Assembly: GCA_041654215.1 (NCBI GenBank)
Contig: JBAZDY010000007.1
Location: 1 to 39,965 of the forward strand
Reading direction: 5' to 3'
DNA from: Undivivens sp041654215
Lineage (GTDB): Bacteria > Omnitrophota > Gorgyraeia > Gygaellales > Profunditerraquicolaceae
DNA: 39,965 bases
Part shown: in pieces, positions 25,821-32,781 of the stretch
How the letters are laid out: the number at the start of each line of letters is the position of its first letter
Numbering within the stretch: the first letter of the stretch is position 1
Notes under the pieces: generated by a model
Told to the model about the DNA's origin: nothing
The model's input: only the letters and a program-made list of their open reading frames with translations
Databases searched by the model: none
Program-made: the position numbers and the translations under genes

Positions 25821-26201
25821 ATGCCGGATAATAAGCCGCGGACAACCGAAGAAGCCATTTGGGATATACACGGCCGTATTATATCACTTGAAACGACCAT
25901 CCTGGGAACCCCGAACACGAAGGATAACGGCCTGGTCGGGGAAGTCGCGGAAATCAAAAAAATGGCGGTCGATGTTCGGGATAACGCGAAGAACATTTCC
26001 TGGATAACGGCCCGCTGTAAGGCTTTTCACGGGGAAAGCGGGAATATGGGGGCCGGTACTTATGGAACGATTGAAAAAGGAAATCCCCTGAAGGACGTCC
26101 CGAAGGGCCGCCTGGTCGGGTTATTGACCGGCGTCGCCTTCGTAATCGCTTTAGCAATTTATAACCTGGGCGGATTCCTGGGCTGGTGGCCAGTCAAATA
26201 A
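25821..26201 (+). CDS. XhlA-like membrane-anchored lysis accessory protein
   Basis: 126 aa. N-terminal amphipathic/coiled part (AIWDIHGRIISLETTILG..., VAEIKKMAVDVRDNAKN), then one C-terminal membrane helix (GLLTGVAFVIALAIYNLGGFLGWW). This matches the hemolysin XhlA layout, often with endolysin and holin genes. The upstream AAAGGGGGAATC is the phage's usual ribosome site. Confidence 0.65.
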   Translation: MPDNKPRTTEEAIWDIHGRIISLETTILGTPNTKDNGLVGEVAEIKKMAVDVRDNAKNISWITARCKAFHGESGNMGAGTYGTIEKGNPLKDVPKGRLVGLLTGVAFVIALAIYNLGGFLGWWPVK

Positions 26202-26249
26202 GCCCCTTAACAGGGGACAGGGCTTTCGACCCTGGACTTCCTTTCGGTC

Positions 26250-26290
26250 GGCCCCCTGGGGGACGGGCTTCCCTGGGGGGCCCTTTTTAT
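26250..26290 (+). terminator. Rho-independent terminator of the late operon
   Basis: GGCCCCCTGGG pairs with CCTGGGGGGCC, followed by CTTTTTAT. Placed 48 nt after the XhlA-like stop codon. Confidence 0.85.
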
Positions 26291-26379
26291 ACCCGCCAGC
26301 GGCCATGTAATCGACGGCATGACCGACGACCGTCCCCGCCGGTATAATCCGACCGGCCGCGTCAGATTTTTAATATAGG

Positions 26380-26410
26380 ACTTGACAGGGGCTTTACATT
26401 ATGATAGGTT
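26380..26410 (+). promoter_or_regulatory. Promoter-like element, copy 1 of a duplicated box
   Basis: ACTTGACAGGGGCTTTAC at 26380-26397, also found at 29645. TTGACA at 26382-26387; the hexamer 17 nt later is TAGGTT, a poor -10. Drives the small membrane gene 28 nt downstream. Confidence 0.55.
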
Positions 26411-26437
26411 ATTCAATGGAAGAAAGGGGGAACCGAA

Positions 26438-26671
26438 ATGTTGAATAATAGGATATTGAAGTTCTTAATCATATTAACCGTCGCCCTGGCGACCATATAT
26501 CCCCAGGCTGAATTGACGCGGTATATCATCATAAACAATACCTGGATAGGCGCGCCGAACGTCGCCGACAACTGGGCGGAAATCGGGTTCATGTGGTTCT
26601 TCTGGTTAATGGGACTTGTCTTCCTGAATTGGATTCTTAACTATTTAATGAAAAACCGTAAAACCGGGTAG
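26438..26671 (+). CDS. Small membrane protein, holin candidate; its stop codon comes from the IS
   Basis: 77 aa with two membrane segments (about residues 8-25, FLIILTVALATIYPQ; 47-66, FMWFFWLMGLVFLNWILNYL) and a basic tail. Near the lysis genes, it may be the holin. The last codons read AAA ACC GGG TAG, with GTAG contributed by the IS. Without the IS they read AAA ACC GGA TAA, so the protein is identical. Confidence 0.65.
   Translation: MLNNRILKFLIILTVALATIYPQAELTRYIIINNTWIGAPNVADNWAEIGFMWFFWLMGLVFLNWILNYLMKNRKTG
26659..26666. repeat. Target-site duplication, left copy (TAAAACCG)
   Basis: Eight bases identical to 29572-29579, directly flanking the IS ends GGTAGTGTATCA. Confidence 0.9.
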
Positions 26672-26681
26672 TGTATCAGTT

Positions 26682-27518
26682 TCATTTTAATAATCTTAAA
26701 ATTTCTTCAATAGACCAAACATGATTAGTTAATCCGGCTGCCATAGCAGGTGTTCTAGGATAAGGATTAGCTAAGGTCTTGTGAGGCCTTACAAAGTTGT
26801 AATGCATGAAATAGAGAGAGATGGCTAGCACGTGGTTCTCAAGTTTCTTAGAAAAGGCATTGGTTAATCTGGTGAATCTTCTCATTCCCATTCTCATTGA
26901 AAGGTTCTGGCGTTCAACGTAGCTTGTCGATACATCTTTCATATCAGGGTTGCCTTGAATAATGTGTTTTTCAGCACCAGTGCATTTAGCAGGACTGTAA
27001 CGCTTCTCAGTTTCCAAATCCTGGCCGTATAGTTTAACTAGTTGGGCATAATCTATTTCAGAGCCGTAGACCTTTTCTACTGCGTTTAAGTACATCTTGT
27101 GACCGTCTGTTGACAGTTGAATTCTGTTAGCTAACCTAGCTTTTAAGTCATTTATAAAATCAAGAGCGCAATCAGCATTTCTCATTCCAACTAACCATGA
27201 GGGGACTAGTTTTGTATCCGCATCTATCGCTGTGAATGTCCAAACATCACCATAACCAAATTCACCCTCATGTTCATCAGGTACATTCTTAGCCTTAGAG
27301 TAGACAAAGCTCCAAATTTCATCGAATTGTAGTTTTTTGCAGGGGAGATTAATCATAATGGTATTCTGGCAATCAAGGCAGGCCTTACCAACTTCTCTTA
27401 ACAGCTTTATTACTGTATTAACTGCGGTTTCAGTTATTCTGGCAGTACTGCGGATTGAATTACCCTCACAGAGAACGCTTATAATTTGTGCTTGTTTTTC
27501 TAAATTCAATTTATTCAT
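26682..27518 (-). CDS. IS1-family transposase (single frame)
   Basis: 278 aa. N-terminal zinc/HTH-like part (QIISVLCEGNSIRSTARIT, CLDC), then the catalytic core: LQFDEIWSFV (Asp66), STDGHKMY (Asp138) and YVERQNLSMR (Glu202). The C-terminal FMHYNFVRPHKTL segment is common in this group. A single uninterrupted frame (no IS1-type frameshift) places it with the one-ORF branch. The element looks intact. Confidence 0.9.
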   Translation of the reverse strand: MNKLNLEKQAQIISVLCEGNSIRSTARITETAVNTVIKLLREVGKACLDCQNTIMINLPCKKLQFDEIWSFVYSKAKNVPDEHEGEFGYGDVWTFTAIDADTKLVPSWLVGMRNADCALDFINDLKARLANRIQLSTDGHKMYLNAVEKVYGSEIDYAQLVKLYGQDLETEKRYSPAKCTGAEKHIIQGNPDMKDVSTSYVERQNLSMRMGMRRFTRLTNAFSKKLENHVLAISLYFMHYNFVRPHKTLANPYPRTPAMAAGLTNHVWSIEEILRLLK

Positions 27519-27546
27519 GGCTTCATCCTTAACTCTAATTGACTAA

Positions 27547-27575
27547 ATTATAGCATACCGCTCAAGCATTGTCAA
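27547..27575 (-). promoter_or_regulatory. Transposase promoter
   Basis: On the minus strand TTGACA (27575-27570), 17-nt spacer, TATAAT (27552-27547): a consensus promoter 29 nt from the ATG. Its -35 half is part of a 19-nt direct repeat also at 29513. Confidence 0.85.
27557..27575. repeat. 19-bp direct repeat, copy 1
   Basis: ACCGCTCAAGCATTGTCAA, identical to 29513-29531. Both copies supply the -35 part of a minus-strand promoter. Confidence 0.85.
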
Positions 27576-27602
27576 GTATAATAACAGTAAATTTCATGTT
27601 CA

Positions 27603-27628
27603 GTTTGCTTTATTGCGCAAACTATAAT
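27603..27628 (+). promoter_or_regulatory. Operator and -10 box for the cargo operon
   Basis: The inverted repeat GTTTGC-N8-GCAAAC (27603-27622) directly abuts TATAAT (27623-27628). A repressor bound here would block the promoter, as when an HTH antitoxin represses its own operon. Confidence 0.65.
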
Positions 27629-27639
27629 ATAATGTGTTT

Positions 27640-28773
27640 ATGATGAATATTAACGAATTTCGTACGCCCGGTCAACTGCTTGATGCCCTCACTAAATCTA
27701 AAAACTGGAATCAGAGATTGTTGGCTGTAGTACTTGGGATGGATGAAACAGGAATAAATCGTCTTATAGCTGATAAACGCCCTGTTACAGCAGAACTAGC
27801 ATTGATTTTTCAAGACTTATTTGATGTACCAGCGGAAAAATTTCTAGAATTACAAAAATCATACGATTTAGGTAAAGCTCGATTAACGCAAATACCAGAC
27901 CCAGAGAGAAATTTACGTGCGCATCTATTTGGGGGATTGCCTGTCACAGAAATGGTAAAGCGTGGATGGATAAAAACAAACGATATCCGTGATGTTTCCA
28001 CTGTTGAATCAGGACTAACGAAATTTTTTGGAGTAAAGAACATTAATGAAATTGAAATACTCCCTCACGCTGCTAAAAAAACTGCTGTAGTTGGAGATGT
28101 TACACCAACACAATTAGCTTGGTTATACCGAGTAAAACAAATTACGAGCGACCTAATTACACCAAAATATTCTTTGACATCAGTGAAAAACGCGATTTCT
28201 AACTTACAATCACTTTTACTTTCGCCTCAAGAAATTCGTAAAGTGCCACGTATTTTAACCGAAAGTGGTATAAGGTTTGTATTAGTAGAATCTTTGCCAA
28301 CTGCTAACATTGATGGAGTATGTCTTTGGCTTGATGATGAACGTCCCGTAATTGCAATGTCTTTGAGGCATGACAGGATAGATAATTTTTGGTTTGTACT
28401 TCGCCATGAAATAGAACATGTATTAAGGCGGCATGGTCAGGCTGCAATAATGCTTGATACCGAGTTAGTAGAAACTCTTGATGATGCTACTTCAAAAGAA
28501 GAAAAGATGGCAAATTTAGCAGCGTCAGAATTTTGCGTTCCATCAAAATCAATGGACAAATTTATGGAGCGGAAATCACCAATATTCACAGAACGTGATA
28601 TGATTGGCTTTGCACGTTCACTAAATATTCATCCTGGATTAGTTGTTGGTCAATTGCATCATAGAACTGGAAGATACGAACTATTTAACAAATATTTAGT
28701 AAAAGTAAGAAACTTAATAACTACAAGTGCTATTGTTGACGGTTGGGGTAATGTAGCTCCAACAGCTTCATAA
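27640..28773 (+). CDS. XRE-type HTH plus ImmA/IrrE metallopeptidase protein
   Basis: 377 aa from ATG 27640 (27643 also possible; a GTG at 27634 is less likely). Residues about 10-75 form a HigA-like helix-turn-helix (NQRLLAVVLGMDETGINRLIADKRPVTAELALIFQDLF). The C-terminal half carries the zinc peptidase motif HEIEH. Proteins with this fusion act as repressors or antitoxins with stress-sensed cleavage. The -10 box ends 11 nt before the ATG and no ribosome site is seen, so the mRNA may be almost leaderless. Confidence 0.8.
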   Translation: MMNINEFRTPGQLLDALTKSKNWNQRLLAVVLGMDETGINRLIADKRPVTAELALIFQDLFDVPAEKFLELQKSYDLGKARLTQIPDPERNLRAHLFGGLPVTEMVKRGWIKTNDIRDVSTVESGLTKFFGVKNINEIEILPHAAKKTAVVGDVTPTQLAWLYRVKQITSDLITPKYSLTSVKNAISNLQSLLLSPQEIRKVPRILTESGIRFVLVESLPTANIDGVCLWLDDERPVIAMSLRHDRIDNFWFVLRHEIEHVLRRHGQAAIMLDTELVETLDDATSKEEKMANLAASEFCVPSKSMDKFMERKSPIFTERDMIGFARSLNIHPGLVVGQLHHRTGRYELFNKYLVKVRNLITTSAIVDGWGNVAPTAS

Positions 28774-28787
28774 AATTGGAGGTGGAT

Positions 28788-29249
28788 ATGAGATATACTA
28801 CATCAAAACACAAGGAAATGCAGCAAATCATTAAGCTCTACAAATCTGAAACTGGTGAGTTACAAGTTGACATGCGTAAAATTGCTGAATATGCTGTCAA
28901 GAAAGGGTGGCCACTCCCAATACCTACAGACCCCCTAGACCGTCTAGCTAGTGATTTTACGCAAGCTGCTCGCGAAGAAGTTGAGACTGATAAAGTCACT
29001 GGACATCCCTATCGTGTAAACCACGCTTATAAAGTTGGGCAAGCTATGTTCTGGATTAACATTGACGAAGCCCCACGTGAACCTATGCAAAAATCTCTTA
29101 TAGCAAGGCGTGAGCAAATGGTTGATGATGGATTACAACTTACTTATGATGCTGACCATTGGAACAGAATTCATTCTTATGAAGAACCTATCCAAATACC
29201 TCTTGATTTTACCGATGATATCCAATGGCGGAAAATGGGATTAGACTAG
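28788..29249 (+). CDS. Partner protein of the HTH-ImmA/IrrE gene, unknown family
   Basis: 153 aa from ATG 28788, after a GGAGGTGG site of normal GAG-containing type. The segment MFWINIDEAPREPMQKSLIARREQMVDDGLQL is notable, but I recognise no fold. Paired 14 nt after an antitoxin-like gene, it could be the toxin or an immunity effector of the pair. Confidence 0.6.
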   Translation: MRYTTSKHKEMQQIIKLYKSETGELQVDMRKIAEYAVKKGWPLPIPTDPLDRLASDFTQAAREEVETDKVTGHPYRVNHAYKVGQAMFWINIDEAPREPMQKSLIARREQMVDDGLQLTYDADHWNRIHSYEEPIQIPLDFTDDIQWRKMGLD

Positions 29250-29250
29250 T

Positions 29251-29496
29251 CTATTTCTTTTTCCATCTAGCATAGGCTGCTAACTTAGCTATTTCTTTGC
29301 GCTTTTCGGGAGTTAGTTTACTCGCCCGTGCCTTACCGCCTTTAAGACCACCCAGATGCCCTAATGCGACTGCGTTAGGGTTTTTCTTATTTTCAGTTTG
29401 AGGAGGTTTCTCTTCTATTTGGTCTTTTTCTTTAGTAGCTTCTTGTACTACTCTAAAAGCATTGACTGCGAAATCGTGTTCTTTTTTCTTTGCCAT
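29251..29496 (-). CDS. Small basic protein with GGxKGGKAR motif
   Basis: 81 aa. The C-terminus GHLGGLKGGKARASKL, then TPEKRKEIAKLAAYARWKKK, is a recurrent motif in small bacterial proteins of unknown function (nucleic-acid binding is assumed). It converges with the previous gene. The -10 box lies about 7 nt before the ATG, so its transcript would be leaderless. Confidence 0.7.
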   Translation of the reverse strand: MAKKKEHDFAVNAFRVVQEATKEKDQIEEKPPQTENKKNPNAVALGHLGGLKGGKARASKLTPEKRKEIAKLAAYARWKKK

Positions 29497-29502
29497 ACTT
29501 TC

Positions 29503-29531
29503 AAGATACCAAACCGCTCAAGCATTGTCAA
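29503..29531 (-). promoter_or_regulatory. Promoter of the small basic gene
   Basis: TTGACA (29531-29526), 17-nt spacer, TATCTT (29508-29503) on the minus strand. Predicted start at about 29496 coincides with the ATG. Confidence 0.75.
29513..29531. repeat. 19-bp direct repeat, copy 2
   Basis: ACCGCTCAAGCATTGTCAA, as at 27557-27575. Confidence 0.85.
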
Positions 29532-29571
29532 CAGCTAAACACGATTGTTAATTTCAAAATGATACACTACC

Positions 29572-29579
29572 TAAAACCG
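29572..29579. repeat. Target-site duplication, right copy (TAAAACCG)
   Basis: Matches 26659-26666. The following GATAA carries the original stop codon of the gene at 26438. Confidence 0.9.
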
Positions 29580-29592
29580 GATAACACGCCCG

Positions 29593-29626
29593 CCCGCCGG
29601 AACAACAACCGGCGGGTTTTCTTTTG
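29593..29626 (+). terminator. Rho-independent terminator
   Basis: CCCGCCGG-AACAACAA-CCGGCGGG followed by TTTTCTTTT. It originally ended transcripts of the gene at 26438, now cut off by the IS. Confidence 0.9.
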
Positions 29627-29644
29627 CCTGTTTTAGTGTAGGGG

Positions 29645-29675
29645 ACTTGACAGGGGCTTTACTTTATGCTATCTT
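29645..29675 (+). promoter_or_regulatory. Early promoter, copy 2 of a duplicated box
   Basis: ACTTGACAGGGGCTTTAC as at 26380, here with TATCTT at 29670-29675 exactly 17 nt after TTGACA. It follows a terminator and heads the long early/replication operon. Confidence 0.75.
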
Positions 29676-29738
29676 TGATAGACAGTCGAATCACGAAGGG
29701 TGATACTGAATCGACAACTGAATAACGAACGGACGGAC

Positions 29739-29761
29739 GCGGGCCCCGCACCTGGGCCCGC
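29739..29761 (+). other. Leader hairpin upstream of the early operon
   Basis: GCGGGCCC-N7-GGGCCCGC, a perfect 8-bp stem in the 5' leader, 29 nt before the first start. It could tune RNA stability or translation. Confidence 0.6.
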
Positions 29762-29790
29762 ATAAATTTATAGAATCGAAAGGAAGTAAA

Positions 29791-30324
29791 ATGAATAAAA
29801 TCGAAAAGAAGCGAAACGAACTGGCCGCCGCGGTCGAAGTCCTGAAAGCCAATATCGAAGAAGCGGTCAAGGCATTATCTGGCGCGACGAACTCGAATGT
29901 AATCCTAGTCGGAAAAGACCAGCGCGAAGCAGTCGTCCTTCGTGTGACCGGCGATACGGTCGAATTCCTGAAGGACGAAGGGAAGGTTATCGAAGACCTG
30001 GGAATGAACGTGAAAGTTCTCTATGACCGCGATAATCAACATGGGAAGCCCTGGGTAATTAGCTTCCATCCTTTCTATGGTCACAAGGGGCATTATTTCG
30101 CTGGCCGCGGATTGAAAGCCGTCCAGTCAATAGGGCTTGACCTTCCCGAAAACGCTTTCATGGATAAAGAAGGCGTCGTTCACTTCGGTTATATGTCCAG
30201 GCCGACCGCCGGAACAATCGCCTTCATTGGTAATCAAATCAAACGCGAAGTCGAATCAATCATGGAAGACTTCTTCAGGACGGACGCTATATTGAAAGCC
30301 GCCCAGGAAGGGGACGGTAAATGA
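29791..30324 (+). CDS. Hypothetical coiled-coil protein, first gene of the early operon
   Basis: 177 aa. Residues 1-30 are a coiled-coil segment (IEKKRNELAAAVEVLKANIEE); the remainder mixes strands with WVISFHPFYGHKGHYF. Unknown function. Ends overlapping the next gene at ATGA. Confidence 0.7.
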   Translation: MNKIEKKRNELAAAVEVLKANIEEAVKALSGATNSNVILVGKDQREAVVLRVTGDTVEFLKDEGKVIEDLGMNVKVLYDRDNQHGKPWVISFHPFYGHKGHYFAGRGLKAVQSIGLDLPENAFMDKEGVVHFGYMSRPTAGTIAFIGNQIKREVESIMEDFFRTDAILKAAQEGDGK

Positions 30325-30659
30325 CGGATAGGATTCAGGAACTTACAAGGTCAATCGACGAACACGAAGCCCATATCCATTCGCTTGAAAATATAGTCAA
30401 AGGCGAACGAATGGAATTGGCACACCTTGCCTGCCCCTTCAAGGTCGGCGACATGATGGTCAATACATCAGGACGCCGCGCTATAATCGAAGAAATTAAA
30501 GCTGGACGTGGAAATAACAAATTCCAATTGGCTGGTACAATGATAAATAAGGACGGCAATCCAGCGAAAGGTCGATATAGTTCCAGACAGAGAGCTGATT
30601 TTGAATTCTTTAATTGGAAACGCGAAACCGACGGAAAGGAATATAAACCCTATGAATAA
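30321..30659 (+). CDS. Hypothetical protein
   Basis: 112 aa with a coiled N-terminus (IQELTRSIDEHEAHIHSLENIV) and a beta-rich C-terminus. Overlaps both neighbours. No family recognised. Confidence 0.65.
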   Translation: MTDRIQELTRSIDEHEAHIHSLENIVKGERMELAHLACPFKVGDMMVNTSGRRAIIEEIKAGRGNNKFQLAGTMINKDGNPAKGRYSSRQRADFEFFNWKRETDGKEYKPYE

Positions 30660-31668
30660 AGAACTGGTCAAAGTTCAATACGCCGCCGCGGACGGGAACC
30701 CCGCCGGTCGGGAATATACATACTTCGCGGAAGAACCCCTGGCCCTGGGAACCCGTGTCCGCGTCCCCGTCAAGGAAGGGCGGACGATTGAAGCGGTCGT
30801 TACCGCGGTCAATGTCCCCGAAGCCGAAATCGCCGCTTTTGCGGACAAGGTCAAAACTATTCCGGTCGGTTCGATAATGGTTCAACCGGCCCCCGAAATC
30901 CCTTCGTTCAAGGAAACAACCGACAAATATTTCGCGGATATGGCGTCCGAAATCCCTGAAGAAAAACCTGGCGACACGCCCGCGGAAATTGAAGAAGCGA
31001 CTGAAAAGGATATTCCGGCGGCGATTGTTACCACTGGAACCGAAATCGGCCTTTATCCTGATATGGCCCACGCTTTCGTTGAAGCGACGAAGCTTCTGGA
31101 ATATGCCGAACGCCGGTTGATTCATTCGAACGAAGACCTGAAGCCCGCGGTCGAAGACCTGGGGATTATCGCGAAGGGGACGAAGGCCCTTCTGGAAATG
31201 AAGAAGCGCGCCCTGGCCCCGCTGAAGGAAAAGTCCGACGCCATAACCGCCGCCTTCAAACAAATACTGGAACCCCTGGAAATTGCCGACCAATTAACCC
31301 GCCGGAAAATGGAATCCTTCAACAACGAACAAAAGCGAAAAGCGGCCGAAGCCGCGGCAATCCAGAACGAAAAAGAAGCCCTGGCCGCCCGCGAGGCGGC
31401 ATTAAGCGGGACGGGCGAAATTACGGTCGACTTGACGCCGCCCCAGGCCCCGCCGCCGGTTCCGGCCCATACCAGAACCGAACAAGCGACCCAGGGATTC
31501 CAGAAGGTCACGAAATGGGAAGTCGTCGACCCGAACCTGGTTCCGCGGGTATATCTTATCGTCGACGCCGCGAAGGTCGGGAAGATGGTTCGGGCTTCTT
31601 CGGGAACCCTTTCTATTCCTGGAATAAGAATCTGGACGGAAGACGCCGTCCGTATCAATACGAAATAA
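30652..31668 (+). CDS. Protein with PriA-N-like domain and long helical region
   Basis: 338 aa from ATG 30652, overlapping the previous stop, with GAAAGGA upstream. Residues 1-80 (VKVQYAAADGNPAGREYTYF, then GTRVRVPVKEGRTIEAVVTAV) resemble the DNA-binding N-terminal domain of primosomal PriA. Residues 150-270 form a long charged helix (KALLEMKKRALAPLKEKSDA, FNNEQKRKAAEAAA). A role in recombination or replication is inferred from context. Confidence 0.6.
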   Translation: MNKELVKVQYAAADGNPAGREYTYFAEEPLALGTRVRVPVKEGRTIEAVVTAVNVPEAEIAAFADKVKTIPVGSIMVQPAPEIPSFKETTDKYFADMASEIPEEKPGDTPAEIEEATEKDIPAAIVTTGTEIGLYPDMAHAFVEATKLLEYAERRLIHSNEDLKPAVEDLGIIAKGTKALLEMKKRALAPLKEKSDAITAAFKQILEPLEIADQLTRRKMESFNNEQKRKAAEAAAIQNEKEALAAREAALSGTGEITVDLTPPQAPPPVPAHTRTEQATQGFQKVTKWEVVDPNLVPRVYLIVDAAKVGKMVRASSGTLSIPGIRIWTEDAVRINTK

Positions 31669-31683
31669 GGGGGAATTCAGAAT

Positions 31684-32319
31684 ATGACGAAGAAGAAGGA
31701 CAAAGGAAAAGGTAAGTCCAGCCAACAACAAAAGCCGCCGTCCCCGACCGTTCGGAAGGTAACGCAACCGGCAAAGCCGCCGGAACCGTCCCAGGCCCCG
31801 CCGCCGGACGTCAACCTTTGCGACGATTGCGCGTATGAATTCGGGGAATGCGGCGGGAAGCCGACCCTGGCGGAAGGAACCGACCGCGTCGTTAATTGTG
31901 ATACATGGGTCAACGTCGGTTCTTTGCCGTCGGTAGACGAAGCCGCGGGGAAATCCGTCCAGGGTGTCCAGGATAAACAGGAACCGGCCCAGGAACACGC
32001 GGGCGTTGAAGAATACGCCGAAGCCATTTTATCAATCAAGGACGGCGACGAACCGGAACCGGAAACACCGGCGGAAGTCGAAGCGGCAATCCAGGCGGAC
32101 GAACGCCTGGCAGAAGCGGCTAAACAGAAGGCCGCGGAAGACGAAACAAAGCGGAAGAAGCTTCAACGGTTTCAGCGGGACGAAGATTTCGGAACGTGTC
32201 CGGCTTGCGGCCAGAAGTTAAAAAGAACCGCTTTCAATAGTGAACGCGACGCCGTCCGGTGTGTCAATGGTCGATGTAATCAATATCGCCAGTATGCAAA
32301 ATTGATTACGGCGGAATGA
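31684..32319 (+). CDS. Zinc-finger protein with disordered linker
   Basis: 211 aa. A Lys/Pro-rich start, CDDCAYEFGECGG near residue 45, an acidic middle, and a C-terminal CPACGQKLKRTAF...CVNGRCNQ ribbon. Two zinc sites joined by low-complexity sequence. Unknown role. Confidence 0.65.
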   Translation: MTKKKDKGKGKSSQQQKPPSPTVRKVTQPAKPPEPSQAPPPDVNLCDDCAYEFGECGGKPTLAEGTDRVVNCDTWVNVGSLPSVDEAAGKSVQGVQDKQEPAQEHAGVEEYAEAILSIKDGDEPEPETPAEVEAAIQADERLAEAAKQKAAEDETKRKKLQRFQRDEDFGTCPACGQKLKRTAFNSERDAVRCVNGRCNQYRQYAKLITAE

Positions 32320-32344
32320 TTAAAATAGTTCAGGGAGTTACAAA

Positions 32345-32542
32345 ATGGAAGTAAATTGTTATATTCACCAAGGGCCTTTTCAGCAGGACGTAAATATATT
32401 CAATCCTCAATCAGGATATGCCCTGCCATTTTACGAGGGAAAGTATGACCCCACTTCCGATATATATTTCCCTGTATGTAAGCGGTGTTATGACAGGGCA
32501 TTGAAATTGGAAAAACTAAGAAAATTGATAGAAGCAAACTAG
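32345..32542 (+). CDS. Small zinc-binding protein, imported composition
   Basis: 65 aa, with C5 and H8 near the start and CKRC near residue 45 as likely ligands. Codon use (GAG, CTG, TTA mixed) differs from the neighbours, and with the next gene it forms a small foreign-looking cassette. Confidence 0.65.
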   Translation: MEVNCYIHQGPFQQDVNIFNPQSGYALPFYEGKYDPTSDIYFPVCKRCYDRALKLEKLRKLIEAN

Positions 32543-32574
32543 CTTCGGCATGTGCCGGAAAGAGGAGAAAGTTT

Positions 32575-32745
32575 ATGGATATGGGATGGACGAGAGAACA
32601 GGAATCACAGGATAGGTCTGCGGCGATGGAAGATGAGTATACTCAACTATGTATCTGTGGTCATACAAAAGACGAACATGGGGCGAATGGTACGTGCCAA
32701 GTAGAAGGTTGCCTTTGTGCTGGTTATGAACGGGACGAAGGCTAA
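32575..32745 (+). CDS. 56-aa cysteine-rich zinc-binding peptide
   Basis: ATG 32575 after AGAGGAGAAA, a GAG-containing ribosome site unlike the phage norm. The stretch CICGHTKDEHGANGTC, then CLCAGY, has five Cys and two His, enough for one or two zinc ions. Ends TAA 32745. Same foreign composition as the previous gene. Confidence 0.7.
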   Translation: MDMGWTREQESQDRSAAMEDEYTQLCICGHTKDEHGANGTCQVEGCLCAGYERDEG

Positions 32746-32781
32746 TAAACATCACGTAATTATCGAACGAAAGGAAGTAAA

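Larger units (their letters stand above)
26202..26437 (+). other. 236-nt intergenic region with terminator and promoter
   Basis: No gene seen. It holds the terminator at 26250-26290 and a TTGACA promoter element at 26382. It separates the late operon from the last small membrane gene. Confidence 0.7.
26667..29571. mobile_element. IS1-family insertion sequence with cargo genes, 2905 bp
   Basis: Ends are GGTAGTGTATCA in inverted orientation (12 of 12 match; 23 of the first 29). An 8-bp duplication, TAAAACCG, flanks it. It contains one transposase gene and three other genes. It is clearly AT-richer than the phage and uses GAG and CTC normally, so it is a recent arrival. Most IS1-family members are well under 2 kb, so the extra genes are cargo. 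Confidence 0.92.
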
